The notes under the pieces: model-generated
What the model saw: the letters and a program-made list of their open reading frames with translations, nothing else
Told to the model about the DNA's origin: nothing
The model's database searches: none
In this document: piece after piece, positions 9,365 to 16,943 of the stretch
Numbering within the stretch: position 1 is the stretch's first letter
Layout of the letters: each line of letters begins with the position of its first letter
Position numbers and translations under genes: made by a program
From: Hyphomicrobiales bacterium
GTDB taxonomy: Bacteria; Pseudomonadota; Alphaproteobacteria; Rhizobiales; Methyloligellaceae
Assembly: GCA_028280515.1 (NCBI GenBank)
Contig: JANQLP010000046.1
Span: 1-53,833 of the forward strand
Length of the DNA stretch: 53,833 nt
Direction of reading: 5' to 3'

Positions 9365-9871
9365 TTCTTCAAGTCATGAGAATTGTGCGAAAGTTCACTT
9401 CGGCACTGTTTGACCGATTCAAATAGATCGCGCAAGCGTGGCGGAGGTATGACGCCTGAAGAGAGAATTGACGAACGTTCAAGCCAGCCGGTGCTAGGCA
9501 TATTGCGTTGTTGAGTTGCGTTGGAAGATTAGCAAAGACTGAAATATGCAGTCAGGCGATGATGTCTCCCCTTTCTCATCCGCGGGCCGTCGACGTGAGC
9601 ATCCGCGGATGGCCTCCGCACCTGCCGAGGCCACCTATCGCGCTCGCGTTGACGAAGCTGGATCAACTTTGATTCCCATTGCCCCCTGAGCGCGCACATA
9701 TTGCACACAAAGCGGAAAGGGAAAGGTACTGGACCTTTGTGGTATCCTTTGCACAGCAGGCAGATGTCGCAGATCGCGGCACCGGCCGAGAGTCCGTCCC
9801 TTTCGCGCGACACTCAAATCGAGATGTCCGCAATACCCTCCAATGCCGAAACGCGTTGAACAGCGTCCTGA
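9365..9871. other. Intergenic region with decayed attachment repeat
   Basis: This 500-bp stretch has no supported gene. Short frames on both strands lack family resemblance. It holds the half copy of the dispersed repeat at 9661-9708 and the decayed upstream part of the nitrate reductase remnant. Confidence 0.6.
9661..9708 (-). repeat. Dispersed dusA-associated repeat, half copy D
   Basis: These 48 bases match the arm part of the copies at 10342 and 16386: a GATTCCCATTGCCCCCTGAG-like segment followed by GCGCACATATTGCACAC. The dusA-like part that follows in the full copies is missing here. It has the same orientation as the other three copies. Confidence 0.7.
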
Positions 9872-10264
9872 TGTCCGCTCAGTATTGTCTTTGAGGACCG
9901 TGCGTCCTGCTTGTTACGGGTTGCGCTTTTTGACGACGACAGGCTTGAATTCGCGCTGTTCCTCGCTTCTGAGCCAGTGGCATTCTCAAGAAGCTGGGCA
10001 GCCGAGAAGCTGAGCAGTTCATTCGACGATGCGGAGCGGCTGTCCTTCCTTGCTGGCCGTAGCTCAGGAGACGTCCGGCACCGCGGCGCCATCATTTGTT
10101 CCTGTATGGGTGTTGGCGCGAACGATATCGCTGAAGCTGTTCGCAACGGGGCGTCGTCTGTCGATAACATCGGAACGACGACAAGCGCGGGCACAAACTG
10201 CGGGTCATGCCGTCCCGAACTGGTGAAGTTCATTCGGGCCGACGTCCTGGAAGCAGCGGAATAG
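9872..10264 (+). pseudogene. nasA: C-terminal remnant of assimilatory nitrate reductase
   Basis: The frame codes for about 130 residues after an in-frame TGA at 9869-9871. No sensible start codon precedes the conserved part. The sequence resembles the end of the molybdopterin assimilatory nitrate reductase: a DDRLEFALFLASEPV segment, a RLSFLAGR segment, then a BFD-like [2Fe-2S] domain with CSCMGVGANDIAEAV and TSAGTNCGSCRPEL. These supply the four cysteines (CxC and CxxC) expected of that domain. The catalytic 700 or so residues are absent. It lies between two copies of the dispersed repeat, so it is probably debris carried or cut by an integrating element. A stand-alone BFD-like ferredoxin is the alternative, but the partial upstream similarity and the stop argue for a remnant. 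Confidence 0.75.
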
Positions 10265-10406
10265 ATCGGAACGCGACTTCGATCCGGAGCGTCGGCCTTA
10301 TCTGGTTAGGTATTGCTTTCGGATTGCCGGATGTCGATCAGCGTCGATTTCCGTTGATCCCTTGGTGCACACATATTGCACACGCGACGCCGTAACTCTC
10401 TGAAAT

Positions 10407-10490
10407 TTAGATCACTTGTGTCCAATCCATCATGGGCGCAATGGAGAAACGCCGGTCCACCTGAGCACATGTGAGGGAATTTTCGGCCAT
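10407..10490 (-). pseudogene. dusA: dusA 5' fragment in copy A
   Basis: ATG at 10490 opens a 27-codon frame containing RRFSIAPMMDWT, then TQVI and a stop. DusA (tRNA-dihydrouridine synthase A) proteins begin with a nearly identical FSVAPMLDWTDRHCR motif. The remaining 300 or so residues are absent. A promoter-like pair lies directly upstream. The match stops just after the motif known as the insertion point of dusA-specific elements, so this looks like a displaced native 5' end. Confidence 0.75.
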
Positions 10491-10498
10491 AACCGTGG

Positions 10499-10528
10499 TC
10501 CATACGCGTGCCCCTGCGGCCGTGTCAA
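10499..10528 (-). promoter_or_regulatory. Sigma-70-like promoter of displaced dusA, copy A
   Basis: On the minus strand TTGACA (10523-10528) is followed after 18 bp by TATGGA (10499-10504), just upstream of the dusA-fragment ATG at 10490. The same pair and spacer occur in copy B. The leader would be only a few bases long. It may still drive transcription leftward into whatever follows the junction. Confidence 0.55.
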
Positions 10529-10729
10529 ACCGGCGTCCGTTCCAGGTGCACGCCGAGCGCACATGTCCGCCAGGGCCACGAGCCGAAGCCGGGAATGGCC
10601 AGCAGGCCAATTCTGCTTTGCACCCGACTGCGCACAGCAGAGCCAGAAGACCATCACGTCCGCTTCTGAGCTAAAGCGAGCCTGGTTCCCTTTTGCCGAA
10701 ACATGGCCGTTGTTATGCGAACCGGCTGA

Positions 10730-11569
10730 TCAGTGCGACATGAAAACAGGCACGTTCATGTGCTGCATTACATGCTGCGTGACACCACCGAACAGCTCTT
10801 CGCGCAGCCGCGCATGGCCATAGCCGCCCATCACGAGAACATCCGGGTTAACGTCCGCGCAGTAGCCCGTAATGGCCGGCCCATGGCCGCCGCGTGGTGC
10901 GCTCAACGTCACCTGTTCCGCCTCGATGCCATGCCGCTTGAGATGACGCATGATGTCATTGCTCGGTGGCGCACCCTTCTTGGACTGGGCATCCTCGTCG
11001 GACATTACGGTAACAACATCGAGGCGCGTCTTGGTCTCAAGTATCAGCATTGCGTTCGAAAGCGCGCTGGCCGCCGCCCGGCTGCCGTCCCATGCGATAA
11101 CGGCATGCTCGTTGAACGGCCGCACCGTGTATTGGTTTGGAACGATGATGATCGGTCGCCCGGATCGCAGTACCAAGTCCTCGGCACGGACGCGCGGACG
11201 CTTGTCATCGGCGGACGAAAACTGCCCCATCAGAAGAACGTCATAGTAACGAGCCGCCCGCGCCAAAAGGTCATTTGGCGGCCCTTCCTCGACAACCCAG
11301 TCGACAGCTCCGGAGAACTTGGTCTTTGTAACGGTTTCCCTGAAGCCGGATTCTATACCAGCCGCTTCCTCCGCCCCCGCCTTGGCAAGCGTGTCCATGA
11401 TTTCGCGGGATATCCATCTGCTGACATCTTGCTCAAACTCGGGCGGCATTCGCATGTGAAGGCCCGTCAGCGCCGCCTCGTATTTCTTGCACATCTGTAT
11501 CGCGAATTTCAGCGCGGACTGAGCATTCTCGCTACCGTTGAAGGCGACAGCCAGATCTTTGATTGCCAC
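10730..11569 (-). CDS. Tandem universal stress protein (UspA family)
   Basis: The start is taken as GTG at 11569, with AGAGGGAGA about 8 nt before it. The longer frame to 11821 would add 84 residues unlike any Usp. The product has 279 residues in two Usp domains: the first opens with DLAVAFNGSENAQSAL, the second with HAVIAWDGSRAAASAL and ends with the nucleotide-binding type loop MGGYGHARLREELFGG. Two-domain Usp proteins are cytoplasmic ATP-binding stress proteins. The gene lies downstream of the truncated panE frame on the same strand and is divergent from the tct-frc operon, so it may share the palindromic control region at 11821-11972. Its direct role in carboxylate use is unknown. Confidence 0.88.
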   Translation of the reverse strand: MAIKDLAVAFNGSENAQSALKFAIQMCKKYEAALTGLHMRMPPEFEQDVSRWISREIMDTLAKAGAEEAAGIESGFRETVTKTKFSGAVDWVVEEGPPNDLLARAARYYDVLLMGQFSSADDKRPRVRAEDLVLRSGRPIIIVPNQYTVRPFNEHAVIAWDGSRAAASALSNAMLILETKTRLDVVTVMSDEDAQSKKGAPPSNDIMRHLKRHGIEAEQVTLSAPRGGHGPAITGYCADVNPDVLVMGGYGHARLREELFGGVTQHVMQHMNVPVFMSH

Positions 11570-11643
11570 GTTACATCTCCCTCTGGTTTGGCCCGGGCGC
11601 GCTCCCCATCGACCAGGCGGCCGACGGGAAGACACGGCGGCAC

Positions 11644-11766
11644 CTAATACATACCTGCCTCTCGGATACCAGCGCCAGCAATCAGCGAAACATCCGCACC
11701 GCCTTGCGTCAGCATCGCGCCCACATAACCGCCAATAGCCCCCGCACCGTAGATGCAAATCTTCAT
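11644..11766 (-). pseudogene. panE: Truncated ketopantoate reductase (PanE/ApbA) N-terminus
   Basis: ATG at 11766, with an AGGAGG ribosome site about 9 nt upstream, opens a 40-codon frame. It begins MKICIYGAGAIGGYVGAML, the NADP-binding Rossmann start (GxGxxG) of 2-dehydropantoate 2-reductase-like proteins. The similarity fades after ADVSLIA and a stop follows at 11644-11646. The normal protein has about 300 residues. The good ribosome site suggests a once functional first gene of a leftward operon with usp, later deleted to a stub. Confidence 0.75.
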
Positions 11767-11820
11767 CGAAACGTGTCCTCCTGAGCGCGAACAGAAACCA
11801 GGCTCCACTCCGACAGTCCA

Positions 11821-11839
11821 TTGGTATACATTATACCAA
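11821..11839. promoter_or_regulatory. Operator-like palindrome 1 (TTGGTATA-CAT-TATACCAA)
   Basis: The arms of 8 bp are perfect with a 3-bp centre. It lies 55 bp upstream of the panE stub and 236 bp before tctB. Together with the two sites near 11943 and 11964 it probably binds the GntR/FCD regulator encoded at 14232. Confidence 0.6.
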
Positions 11840-11934
11840 ATATGCAAATTTGTCGATTTTCTTCGTTTTGAAACAATGGGTTCGATAAAAAACCTTTTAT
11901 AAAACAACAAGATGGTTGAATCCCTATAATCTAC

Positions 11935-11951
11935 TGGTATATGGTATACCA
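11935..11951. promoter_or_regulatory. Operator-like palindrome 2 (TGGTATA-TGG-TATACCA)
   Basis: The 7-bp arms are perfect. It contains TGGTATACCA, which fits the TNGTNNACNA pattern known for FadR/FCD-type GntR regulators. It starts 5 bp after a TATAAT at 11925-11930, so a bound repressor would block a rightward promoter there. That promoter has no convincing -35 box. Confidence 0.6.
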
Positions 11952-11955
11952 CAGT

Positions 11956-11972
11956 TGGCATATCGTATACCT
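11956..11972. promoter_or_regulatory. Operator-like palindrome 3 (imperfect)
   Basis: TGGCATA-TCG-TATACCT resembles site 2 with two mismatched arm positions. Its centre lies 21 bp from that of site 2, two helical turns, which would allow cooperative binding on one face. Confidence 0.5.
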
Positions 11973-12074
11973 CTGCATCATTCAGTCTGGCGAGGGTTAA
12001 CCCCTCCAACGAGAAGGCTTCCATGCAGGAGGGCGTTAGAGAAAGCGCCGTAGGTACCAGGGAGGGCGTCCGCG

Positions 12075-12581
12075 ATGCGCAAAGCCGAGCTGTCGATGGC
12101 CGTCGTGATGGGGCTCTTTTCGCTCTATCTCATGTGGAAAAGCACCGAACTTCCTATCGGCTGGACCTCGGGGGAAGGTCCAGGTGGCGGAGCTTGGCCG
12201 TTCTGGCTCTCGGCCATCATGACGGTCTGCTGCATCGTAATCGTGAGGAACTGGTATCGCCGGAAATCGCCTCCCTCACAGTCTGACGATGTGTACATGG
12301 ACCAAGGCACTGTGATTGCGGTGGGTCTGGTCGCCGCTGCCCTCATCACGACGGTCGCGGCGTTTTACGTCATCGGGGTCTACGGTGCAGTGCCGCTGTT
12401 CATGGTTTTTTATGTCAGGTTTCTTGGCCGGCACTCTTGGCCGGTGACGGCGGCAATGGCGACGGTCACACCCGTCGTCATGTTCTTCTTCTTCGACGTG
12501 GCCCTGAAAATCACTCTGCCAAAGGGTCTGCCGATCGTGGAGGAGACGGTCTTCTACCCCCTTTACAGGATCTTCCTTTGA
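12075..12581 (+). CDS. tctB: Tripartite tricarboxylate transporter small membrane subunit TctB
   Basis: The product has 168 residues with four likely membrane segments (near 7-22, 45-60, 78-100, 105-150) and the usual TctB features: a GPGGGAWPFWLSAIM segment after the first helix and a late FDVALKITLPKGLP motif. TctB pairs with TctA in the inner membrane for cation-driven carboxylate uptake. GGGAGGGCG precedes the ATG by about 8 nt. It is the first gene of tctB-tctA-gntR-frc, 78 nt before tctA. The periplasmic binding protein TctC, normally in the same operon, is absent, so the system must borrow one from elsewhere. Confidence 0.9.
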   Translation: MRKAELSMAVVMGLFSLYLMWKSTELPIGWTSGEGPGGGAWPFWLSAIMTVCCIVIVRNWYRRKSPPSQSDDVYMDQGTVIAVGLVAAALITTVAAFYVIGVYGAVPLFMVFYVRFLGRHSWPVTAAMATVTPVVMFFFFDVALKITLPKGLPIVEETVFYPLYRIFL

Positions 12582-12659
12582 TGTCGCGAAGGCAAACGCA
12601 TTGCCCACGCCGAGAGGAACTGACCGAGTGAAACAAAAAGAGCGCATTTGGAATGGGCT

Positions 12660-14201
12660 ATGATTGAAATCCTCGCACAACTATGGGGCGGCTTTCTTAT
12701 CGCTTTCGAACCTTTGAACCTGGCACTCATTGTGTTCGGTTGCACGATCGGTCTGTTCATCGGCGCAATGCCGGGTTTGGGCTCGGTCAACGGTGTGGCC
12801 ATCTTGCTGCCTTTGACATTCCTGGTGCCCCCGACGGGCGCCATCATCTTTCTCGCAGCAATCTACTACGGCGCCATGTATGGCGGGGCTATCAGCTCGG
12901 TCATGCTCGGAATACCGGGCGCCTCTACCGCGGTGGCGACAACATTCGATGGCCGGCCGCTAGCGAAAAACGGGCTCGCCGACAAGGCACTGACGGCCGC
13001 GGCCGTCGCCTCGTTCGTTGGCGGCACGATCTCTGTCGTGCTTTTCACGTTCTTTGCGCCGCCGCTCGCCCACGTCGCCTTGTTCTTTGGCGCACCTGAA
13101 GAGTTCGCTTTGATGATGCTGGCCTTTGCAACATTCGTCGGCCTCGGCGGCGACGACATCGCCAAGACGATCTTCTCGATCTGCATCGGGCTCGTGCTCT
13201 CGGCGGTCGGCCTCGATATCGTTTCCGGCGAACCCCGTCTGATCTTCGGCGATATCACCGGCTTCTTGCACGGCATCAATTTCCTCGTTCTGGCAATCGG
13301 CATTTACGGCATCGGCGAAATGCTCTGGACGGTGGAGGAGAACTACAAGGCCGGCGGAAAGAGCATGCTGTCGAAAGCTGTCGTTACGGTCGAGCGCACG
13401 ATAAGCAACCTCAGGGAGCTGCTCGGCACGTGGAAGACGGCCGTCATGAGCTCGTTTCTCGGATACTTCGTCGGCATTCTGCCGGCTGCTGGAGCAACGC
13501 CGGGCTCGCTGATGGCGTATGGCATCGCCAAGCAGATCTCCCGCGATCCGGACAAATTCGGTAAGGGTGCAGTCGACGGCGTCGTTGCGCCGGAAGCAGC
13601 GAACAACTCAGCGAGCACCGGTTCCATGCTGCCGATGTTAACGCTCGGCATTCCCGGCTCTCCGACAACCGCCATCCTGCTCGGCGGCATGGTGATCTGG
13701 GGCCTTGAGCCCGGTCCACGGCTGTTCACCGACCACAGCGAATTCGTCTGGGGCCTGATCGCGTCGCTTTATGCCGCCAACCTGTTCGCGGTCATCATCA
13801 ACGTCGCGTTCATCCCCGCTTTCATCTGGGTACTGAAGCTGCCCTTTACGCTATTGGCCCCCCTGATTTTCATCCTCTGCCTCGTCGGCGGCTACGCTCC
13901 GACCCAGGATATGCATGACGTGTGGTTGATTCTGGTTTTCGGCATCGTCGGTTATCTCATGCGCAAGCTGGACTATCCGCTCGCTCCGGCAGTTCTGGCG
14001 ATCGTGCTTGGTCCGCTGGCAGAACCGGCAATGCGGCAATCCCTGCTCATCAGTGATGGCGATCTCTCGATCTTCTTCACCCGCGTCTATGCCGCTCCGA
14101 TCATGATCATCGCGTTGGTCCTGCTGTTCCTGCCGCTCCTGAAACCTTTGTTGAGAGCGGTCAGGGGACAAAAAACCAAAGTTCGGGTCGCCGGTGAGTA
14201 G
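12660..14201 (+). CDS. tctA: Tripartite tricarboxylate transporter large permease TctA
   Basis: The product has 513 residues, a typical TctA length, and about 11-12 membrane segments. The conserved GLFIGAMPGLGSVNGVAI segment near residue 35-55 and the later PGSPTTAILLGGMVIWG segment are TctA/DUF112 marks, the two half-repeats of the permease. It forms the transport channel with TctB. I chose ATG at 12660 because GGAATGGG lies about 6 nt upstream; TTG at 12648 would add four residues. The downstream frc gene suggests a dicarboxylate such as oxalate as cargo (inference; TctA sequence does not show substrate). Confidence 0.9.
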   Translation: MIEILAQLWGGFLIAFEPLNLALIVFGCTIGLFIGAMPGLGSVNGVAILLPLTFLVPPTGAIIFLAAIYYGAMYGGAISSVMLGIPGASTAVATTFDGRPLAKNGLADKALTAAAVASFVGGTISVVLFTFFAPPLAHVALFFGAPEEFALMMLAFATFVGLGGDDIAKTIFSICIGLVLSAVGLDIVSGEPRLIFGDITGFLHGINFLVLAIGIYGIGEMLWTVEENYKAGGKSMLSKAVVTVERTISNLRELLGTWKTAVMSSFLGYFVGILPAAGATPGSLMAYGIAKQISRDPDKFGKGAVDGVVAPEAANNSASTGSMLPMLTLGIPGSPTTAILLGGMVIWGLEPGPRLFTDHSEFVWGLIASLYAANLFAVIINVAFIPAFIWVLKLPFTLLAPLIFILCLVGGYAPTQDMHDVWLILVFGIVGYLMRKLDYPLAPAVLAIVLGPLAEPAMRQSLLISDGDLSIFFTRVYAAPIMIIALVLLFLPLLKPLLRAVRGQKTKVRVAGE

Positions 14202-14231
14202 ACCCACGGCAATGCGACCAGGAAAAAGAAC

Positions 14232-14924
14232 ATGCTGAGTGGAAATCCGAAGATCGTCCCTATTGACGGACGTTTCGGCCTAAAGGCCAAGGTCTATGAG
14301 TCGCTCAAATGCGCGATCATGAACATGAACATCTACGATGAACAGGCCGATCTGCGGATCAACGAAACCCAATTGTCAGATAAACTTGGCGTTTCGCGAA
14401 ATTCGCTGCGCGAAGCCTTGTCCCGGCTCGATCAGGAGGGTCTGGTCAAAATTGTTCCCTACCGGGGCACAACGATCGTCCGCAAAACGAAAGCCGAGAT
14501 TCTCGAGATGATCACGGTCTGGGCCGCGCTTGAGAGCATGGCCGCAAGGCTTATCACCGAACATGCCACGAACCAGGAGATTTCGTCGCTCAGGATCCTC
14601 TGCAGCAGTTTCGAACGAGAGGACAACCGGCCCGAGACGTGCCTCGACGAATACTCGGATGCAAACATCCTGTTTCACCAGGCAATCCTCGCTATCAGTC
14701 GAAGCGAACTGCTTAATGACATGACTCAGTCGATGTTCATGCATCTCCGCGCCATTCGTGCGCGCACGATTTGCGAGAAGGACCGCGCGGCGCGTTCGGT
14801 CGTTGATCACGTCCACATCATCGAAGCACTCGAAGCGCGCGACACCGAGCGGGCCGGACGACTGGTGTGCGAGCACAATCTAAACCTGAAGGTGCATGTG
14901 GAGCGGAACGTGGACATTGATTAG
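14232..14924 (+). CDS. GntR-family regulator, FCD subfamily
   Basis: The product has 230 residues. An N-terminal winged helix (about 12-82) has the helix-turn-helix [19 protein letters not shown]. An all-helical FCD ligand-binding domain follows (about 90-225) and keeps the usual metal ligands: Asp and His in [11 protein letters not shown], His in [13 protein letters not shown] and His in CEHN. FCD proteins bind carboxylates through the metal. It sits inside the operon between tctA and frc with an AGGAAAAAG ribosome site. It probably controls the operon and the divergent panE-usp transcript through the TGGTATACCA-type palindromes at 11821-11972. Confidence 0.9.
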   Translation: MLSGNPKIVPIDGRFGLKAKVYESLKCAIMNMNIYDEQADLRINETQLSDKLGVSRNSLREALSRLDQEGLVKIVPYRGTTIVRKTKAEILEMITVWAALESMAARLITEHATNQEISSLRILCSSFEREDNRPETCLDEYSDANILFHQAILAISRSELLNDMTQSMFMHLRAIRARTICEKDRAARSVVDHVHIIEALEARDTERAGRLVCEHNLNLKVHVERNVDID

Positions 14925-15003
14925 CCGCCGGAACGATCCGGTCGGAAAGCGGATCAATTGGAAAAAAAGCATTCGAGAGAAAAGAAACAAAGGAGATCAA
15001 CAG

Positions 15004-16254
15004 ATGACGAAAGCACTCGAAGGTATCAAGATCATTGATTTCACCCACGTCCAGGCTGGGCCCGCCTGTACCCAGCTCCTCGCATGGTACGGTGCCGACG
15101 TGATCAAGGTCGAGCGTCCGGGCTCGGGCGATGTGACACGCAATCAGTTGCGCGATATCCCTGATGCCGATGCGCTGTATTTCACGATGCTTAACAGCAA
15201 CAAGCGCTCGCTGACGCTCAACACCAAAACGCCAGAAGGCAAGGAAGTTCTTGAAAAACTGATCAGAACCTCGGACGTCATGGTGGAGAATTTCGGTCCG
15301 GGCGCGCTCGACCGGATGGGATTCTCGTGGGACCGTATTCTGGAACTCAACCCGAAGATGATCCTTGCATCTGTGAAGGGTTTCAGCGAGGGGCACCACT
15401 ACGATGATCTAAAAGTCTACGAGAATGTGGCGCAATGCGCCGGTGGCGCGGCTTCGACGACGGGATGGTGGGATGGCCCGCCGACCGTGAGTGCCGCGGC
15501 GCTCGGCGATAGCAACACAGGCATGCATCTGGCGATCGGCATTCTCACGGCCCTGCGTCAGCGCGACGTCACCGGCAAAGGACAGAAAGTCGCCTGTTCC
15601 ATGCAGGACAGTGTGCTGAATCTCTGCCGCGTTAAACTGCGTGACCAGCAGAGGCTCGACCGACTTGGATACCTGGAGGAATATCCGCAGTATCCGCATG
15701 GTGAGTTCAGCGATGTCGTTCCGCGCGGCGGCAATGCCGGTGGCGGCGGCCAGCCCGGCTGGGTGCTGAAATGCAAGGGTTGGGAGAACGACGACAATGC
15801 CTACATCTATTTCACTATTCAGGGGCACGCCTGGGCACCGATCTGTGACGCCATCGGCAAACCCGAGTGGAAGGAAGATCCGGAATACAAGACCGCGGCA
15901 GCACGGCAGCCACATATTGAGGAGATTTACGCGGAAATCGAGAAGTGGCTCGCCGACAAGACGAAGTTCGAGGCCGTTGACATCCTCCGAAAGTTCGACA
16001 TTCCGTGTGCGCCGGTTCTGTCAATGAAAGAACTTGCTGCCGACAAGTCCCTGAGGGAGAGCGGCACGATCGTCGAGGTGGCTCACAAGAAGCGCGGCAA
16101 GTACCTTACTGTCGGAAGTCCGATCAAATTCTCGGAGATGGACATCGAGGTTACCGGCTCGCCACTCCTCGGCGAGCACACCGATGAGGTTCTCGCCGAG
16201 CTGGGTTACAGCGACGACAGGATTGCGGCGATGCATGAGGCAGACGCCGTCTGA
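15004..16254 (+). CDS. frc: Formyl-CoA:oxalate CoA-transferase-like (family III)
   Basis: The product has 416 residues and follows Frc of Oxalobacter almost throughout: [14 protein letters not shown] at the start, GDSNTGMH with the catalytic Asp169 at the same number, the glycine loop GGGGQ (246-250) and [10 protein letters not shown] near the end. Frc moves CoA from formyl-CoA to oxalate. Two differences are visible. The position of Oxalobacter Trp48 is Gln48, and the segment before the glycine loop is about 11 residues shorter. These could shift acceptor use. AGGAGA lies 8 nt before ATG 15004; the longer frame from 14896 overlaps gntR and is unlikely. Oxalyl-CoA decarboxylase is not in the window. 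A strong terminator follows. Confidence 0.88.
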   Translation: MTKALEGIKIIDFTHVQAGPACTQLLAWYGADVIKVERPGSGDVTRNQLRDIPDADALYFTMLNSNKRSLTLNTKTPEGKEVLEKLIRTSDVMVENFGPGALDRMGFSWDRILELNPKMILASVKGFSEGHHYDDLKVYENVAQCAGGAASTTGWWDGPPTVSAAALGDSNTGMHLAIGILTALRQRDVTGKGQKVACSMQDSVLNLCRVKLRDQQRLDRLGYLEEYPQYPHGEFSDVVPRGGNAGGGGQPGWVLKCKGWENDDNAYIYFTIQGHAWAPICDAIGKPEWKEDPEYKTAAARQPHIEEIYAEIEKWLADKTKFEAVDILRKFDIPCAPVLSMKELAADKSLRESGTIVEVAHKKRGKYLTVGSPIKFSEMDIEVTGSPLLGEHTDEVLAELGYSDDRIAAMHEADAV

Positions 16255-16295
16255 CTGGCGTCAGCGCGAGCTGATCGCTTCCTTCAACAAAAAAC

Positions 16296-16326
16296 GGGCG
16301 GTGCCTCATTCGAGGCACTGCCCTTT
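16296..16326 (+). terminator. Rho-independent terminator after frc
   Basis: A GGGC-GGTGCCTC stem pairs with GAGGCACT-GCCC around an ATTC loop and is followed by TTT. It lies 42 nt after the frc stop and ends the tctB-frc operon. Confidence 0.8.
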
Positions 16327-16405
16327 CCTGCCGGTCCGGTCAGGCGCATTGAGTGATGCCGAAATCGGGACCTTAAGTCGACCAACGTCGATTTCCGTTG
16401 CCCCC

Positions 16406-16534
16406 TCAGTGCACACATATTGCACACGCACGCTCATAGCCATCTGAATTACAATATTTTTCCGCCCACCTCATCATGGGTGCAATGGAGAAACGCAGAT
16501 CTACCGCGCTGCATTTTTGGGAATTTCCGCCCAT
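16406..16534 (-). pseudogene. dusA: dusA 5' fragment in copy B
   Basis: ATG at 16534 opens a 42-codon frame with LRFSIAPMM, the DusA N-terminal motif. It then diverges from DusA (WAEKYCNSDGYERA...) and stops at 16406. The segment CGTTTCTCCATTGC[A/G]CCCATGATG is identical in copies A and B apart from one base, while the upstream codons differ. This fits a recombination core with 5' ends from different dusA alleles. Confidence 0.7.
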
Positions 16535-16542
16535 GACCGCAG

Positions 16543-16572
16543 TCCATATGCGTGCCCCTGCGGCCGTGTCAA
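16543..16572 (-). promoter_or_regulatory. Sigma-70-like promoter of displaced dusA, copy B
   Basis: On the minus strand TTGACA (16567-16572) and TATGGA (16543-16548) are separated by 18 bp, just as in copy A. It points left toward the frc terminator region. Confidence 0.55.
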
Positions 16573-16574
16573 AC

Positions 16575-16943
16575 GTATGCGAATTCTTGGCGCACACGGA
16601 CTGCACACGAAACAAACGAAGAAATGTACGAATTCTTGGTGGCGAAAGATCGGCCAGCGGACAGCCTCAGTTGTGAGAGATCGTGCCGGATATGGGAAGG
16701 CCGTCCGATACGCCTGGCTCCAATATAGGTTGTCTGCAATACGCTCGGATGCGGACGCGAATGAGGCGGCATATTCGTAACACCTACACAACATAGTGTG
16801 CGTTTTCTTTACCCACTTCCTGTTTTTGGGAAGATTGCACCAGTTCTTTCTGTTAATGATCAGTTAACGTGCACTGGCCGTTCCTTTTCTACCACAATTT
16901 GGTGTGTTTGGTCTTGTGTACAACTTTAAGTTGAGGGTTCGGC
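16575..16943. other. Upstream region of giant adhesin gene
   Basis: No gene is visible in these 369 bp. They hold possible arm-type TGCACAC words (16590-16609), two GAATTCTTGG words about 50 bp apart (near 16580 and 16630), and near the gene the palindrome GTTAATGATCAGTTAAC at 16852-16868. The promoter of the 12.5-kb gene should lie here. No clear -35/-10 pair stands out. Confidence 0.5.
16852..16868. promoter_or_regulatory. Palindrome GTTAATGATCAGTTAAC upstream of adhesin gene
   Basis: GTTAA and TTAAC arms surround a TGATCA centre, 76 bp before the adhesin ATG. It is a plausible operator by position and symmetry only; no regulator is known. Confidence 0.35.

Larger units (their letters stand above)
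10342..10530 (-). repeat. Dispersed dusA-associated repeat, full copy A (att-like)
   Basis: This 189-bp unit has the same length as copy B at 16386-16574. From low to high coordinates both hold: CGTCGATTTCCGTTG, a TGCACAC-ATAT-TGCACAC direct repeat, about 45 variable bases, a block that reads in reverse as the start of dusA, and a conserved block that reads in reverse as a promoter. Conserved and diverged blocks alternate, which suggests homologous sites from different elements and not one recent duplication. The best reading is an attachment site left by a dusA-targeting integrative element. Confidence 0.75.
16386..16574 (-). repeat. Dispersed dusA-associated repeat, full copy B (att-like)
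   Basis: This is a 189-bp unit with the same orientation, length and block order as copy A at 10342-10530. The two copies flank the usp/tct/frc segment as direct repeats about 6.04 kb apart. Beyond the unit, at 16590-16609, there are further GCGCACAC and TGCACAC words that resemble recombinase arm sites. Confidence 0.75.

Noticed and set aside
10342-10530. Dispersed 189-bp unit read as an insertion sequence or MITE
   Set aside because: There are no terminal inverted repeats and no target-site duplication that I can see. The dusA-like coding and promoter blocks explain the conserved parts better.
10733-11647. 304-codon plus-strand frame over the usp gene
   Set aside because: The minus strand encodes two full Usp domains with a ribosome site. 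The plus frame has none of the marks of a real protein.
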